Shown here in pieces: positions 63,331 to 64,000 of a stretch of 64,000 bases of DNA. Origin of the DNA: Branchiostoma belcheri (lineage: Eukaryota > Chordata > Leptocardii > Amphioxiformes > Branchiostomatidae). Location: positions 385,949 to 449,948 of the forward strand of contig NW_017803713.1 in the NCBI RefSeq assembly GCF_001625305.1, in the 5' to 3' direction. The position numbers were made by a program, and so were the translations under genes. Within the stretch, counting starts at the first letter, position 1; the number at the start of each line of letters is the position of its first letter. The notes beneath the pieces were generated by a model. The model was not told where the DNA came from. It did not search any database and saw only the letters and a program-made list of their open reading frames with translations.

Positions 63331-64000
63331 GTGAGTTGGCGGTTTTGATCGGATTCACCATTGTTTTGTAAGACATGCAATGTAATTTTAGGGCAACAAC
63401 ACAGAAAATATTCTGGATAAAGACTATCTTATGTTGGCATATACTGCCATTTCTTAACTCATCTGAATTTCATACTTTTCAAATAGCCCAAAAATAATAT
63501 ACGTGAGGTATGTCTTTTTTTAGGGGTACCACCCATGAATTGCTAGAACTAGCCTTTGATACAAGACAAGCAACCGTTGTCCGTTAGTGACATCACATTT
63601 TTATAGGTATCAGTATGCTATGGGATAGGATTGATTCAATTTAGCTATAGTACAGTAAAGGAATCACCAGAAAACTGACTGAAAATACAATTTTGCCGCC
63701 CTGAAACTGCATTGAATGCCTTTAAATCGACAGTATTTAGAGAGGCTGTATTTATGCTTAGTGAGGTCCCCTGTTTCTTCCATATTTCTATTTGTGGGGG
63801 TTAAAGCAAGGATGAAAACAAAATTTTATCACTTGCAATGCAACTGGAAAAGGATGAGCAAACAATGAAAAAAATGGGTTGTCTCCTTGTGAGAATTATT
63901 GATTTTTTTGTTCTGATCGAGAAAGGCAGATATTCATCAAGTAATTATTGACGGAGTTTTTTTTCACGTTGACAGTAATATTTTTTGAGAATTGGGTTGA
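63331..64000 (+). other. Intron 19 of REJ gene, to window end
   Basis: No further exon with an acceptor in the required phase 2 was recognised before the window ends. Confidence 0.5.

Overview
This is a eukaryotic window with many introns and a high density of repeats. Spliced genes have GT-AG introns of a few hundred bases to several kb. There are tRNA-derived SINEs, many small inverted-repeat elements, (TG)n, (TAC)n and (AG)n microsatellites, and domain-shuffled secreted proteins. The mix of CUB, EGF, F5/8C, fucolectin, mucin CysD, C-type lectin and REJ domains, with this repeat load, suggests a marine invertebrate deuterostome, most likely a lancelet (Branchiostoma). That assignment is inference; nothing in the window proves the species.

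Layout. 1-4.1 kb: repeats (an inverted-repeat element, a 172-bp tandem duplication, a truncated non-LTR retrotransposon) and a CCAAT/GC-rich promoter-like patch. 4.10-4.21 kb: a U6 snRNA copy with one extra base. 4.76-5.41 kb: a near-perfect 658-bp palindrome. 5.68-10.01 kb (minus): YPP-1, a five-exon gene for a 188-aa Ala/His-rich, Tyr-Pro-repeat protein. 11.6-13.6 kb: a small non-autonomous LTR retrotransposon inserted in a TG microsatellite. 13.8-18.75 kb (minus): a six-exon secreted gene (signal peptide, C-type lectin domain, helical region, furin-type site, Trp/Ile-rich segment, two mucin CysD domains) with a frameshift in the lectin domain. 18.8-22.4 kb: intergenic with repeats. 22.48-24.23 kb (plus): a three-exon, 66-aa predicted GPI-anchored mini-mucin. 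26.15-31.21 kb (minus): YPP-2, a paralogue of YPP-1 with identical exon organisation; its intron 3 holds a 585-bp transposon with a RecQ-type helicase fragment. 32.55-33.08 kb: a foldback element. 33.10-35.44 kb (minus): a two-exon ankyrin-repeat gene whose 5' end abuts a ~55-bp tandem array. 36-45.8 kb: gene-poor and repeat-rich. 45.83 kb to the window end (plus): 19 exons of an incomplete large extracellular gene, at least 1298 aa, running signal peptide, PAN/apple, a Cys-containing GCW module, F5/8C, EGF, EGF, CUB, EGF, CUB, linker, fucolectin, mucin-like Thr-rich region, EGF, REJ; it continues past the edge.

I rebuilt the exons by hand from splice sites, reading-frame continuity and domain sequence. 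In all five multi-exon genes the exon phases join without conflict, except for the one frameshift. Nearly all introns between domains of the REJ gene are phase 1, the classic exon-shuffling phase, while introns inside CUB and fucolectin domains are phase 0. The genes do not form an operon or obvious pathway. Three encode secreted or cell-surface proteins (lectin-CysD, mini-mucin, REJ), fitting epithelial, mucus or gamete-surface roles. The two YPP genes are a dispersed local duplication. Between them lie several families of short inverted-repeat elements, some with clear target-site duplications.
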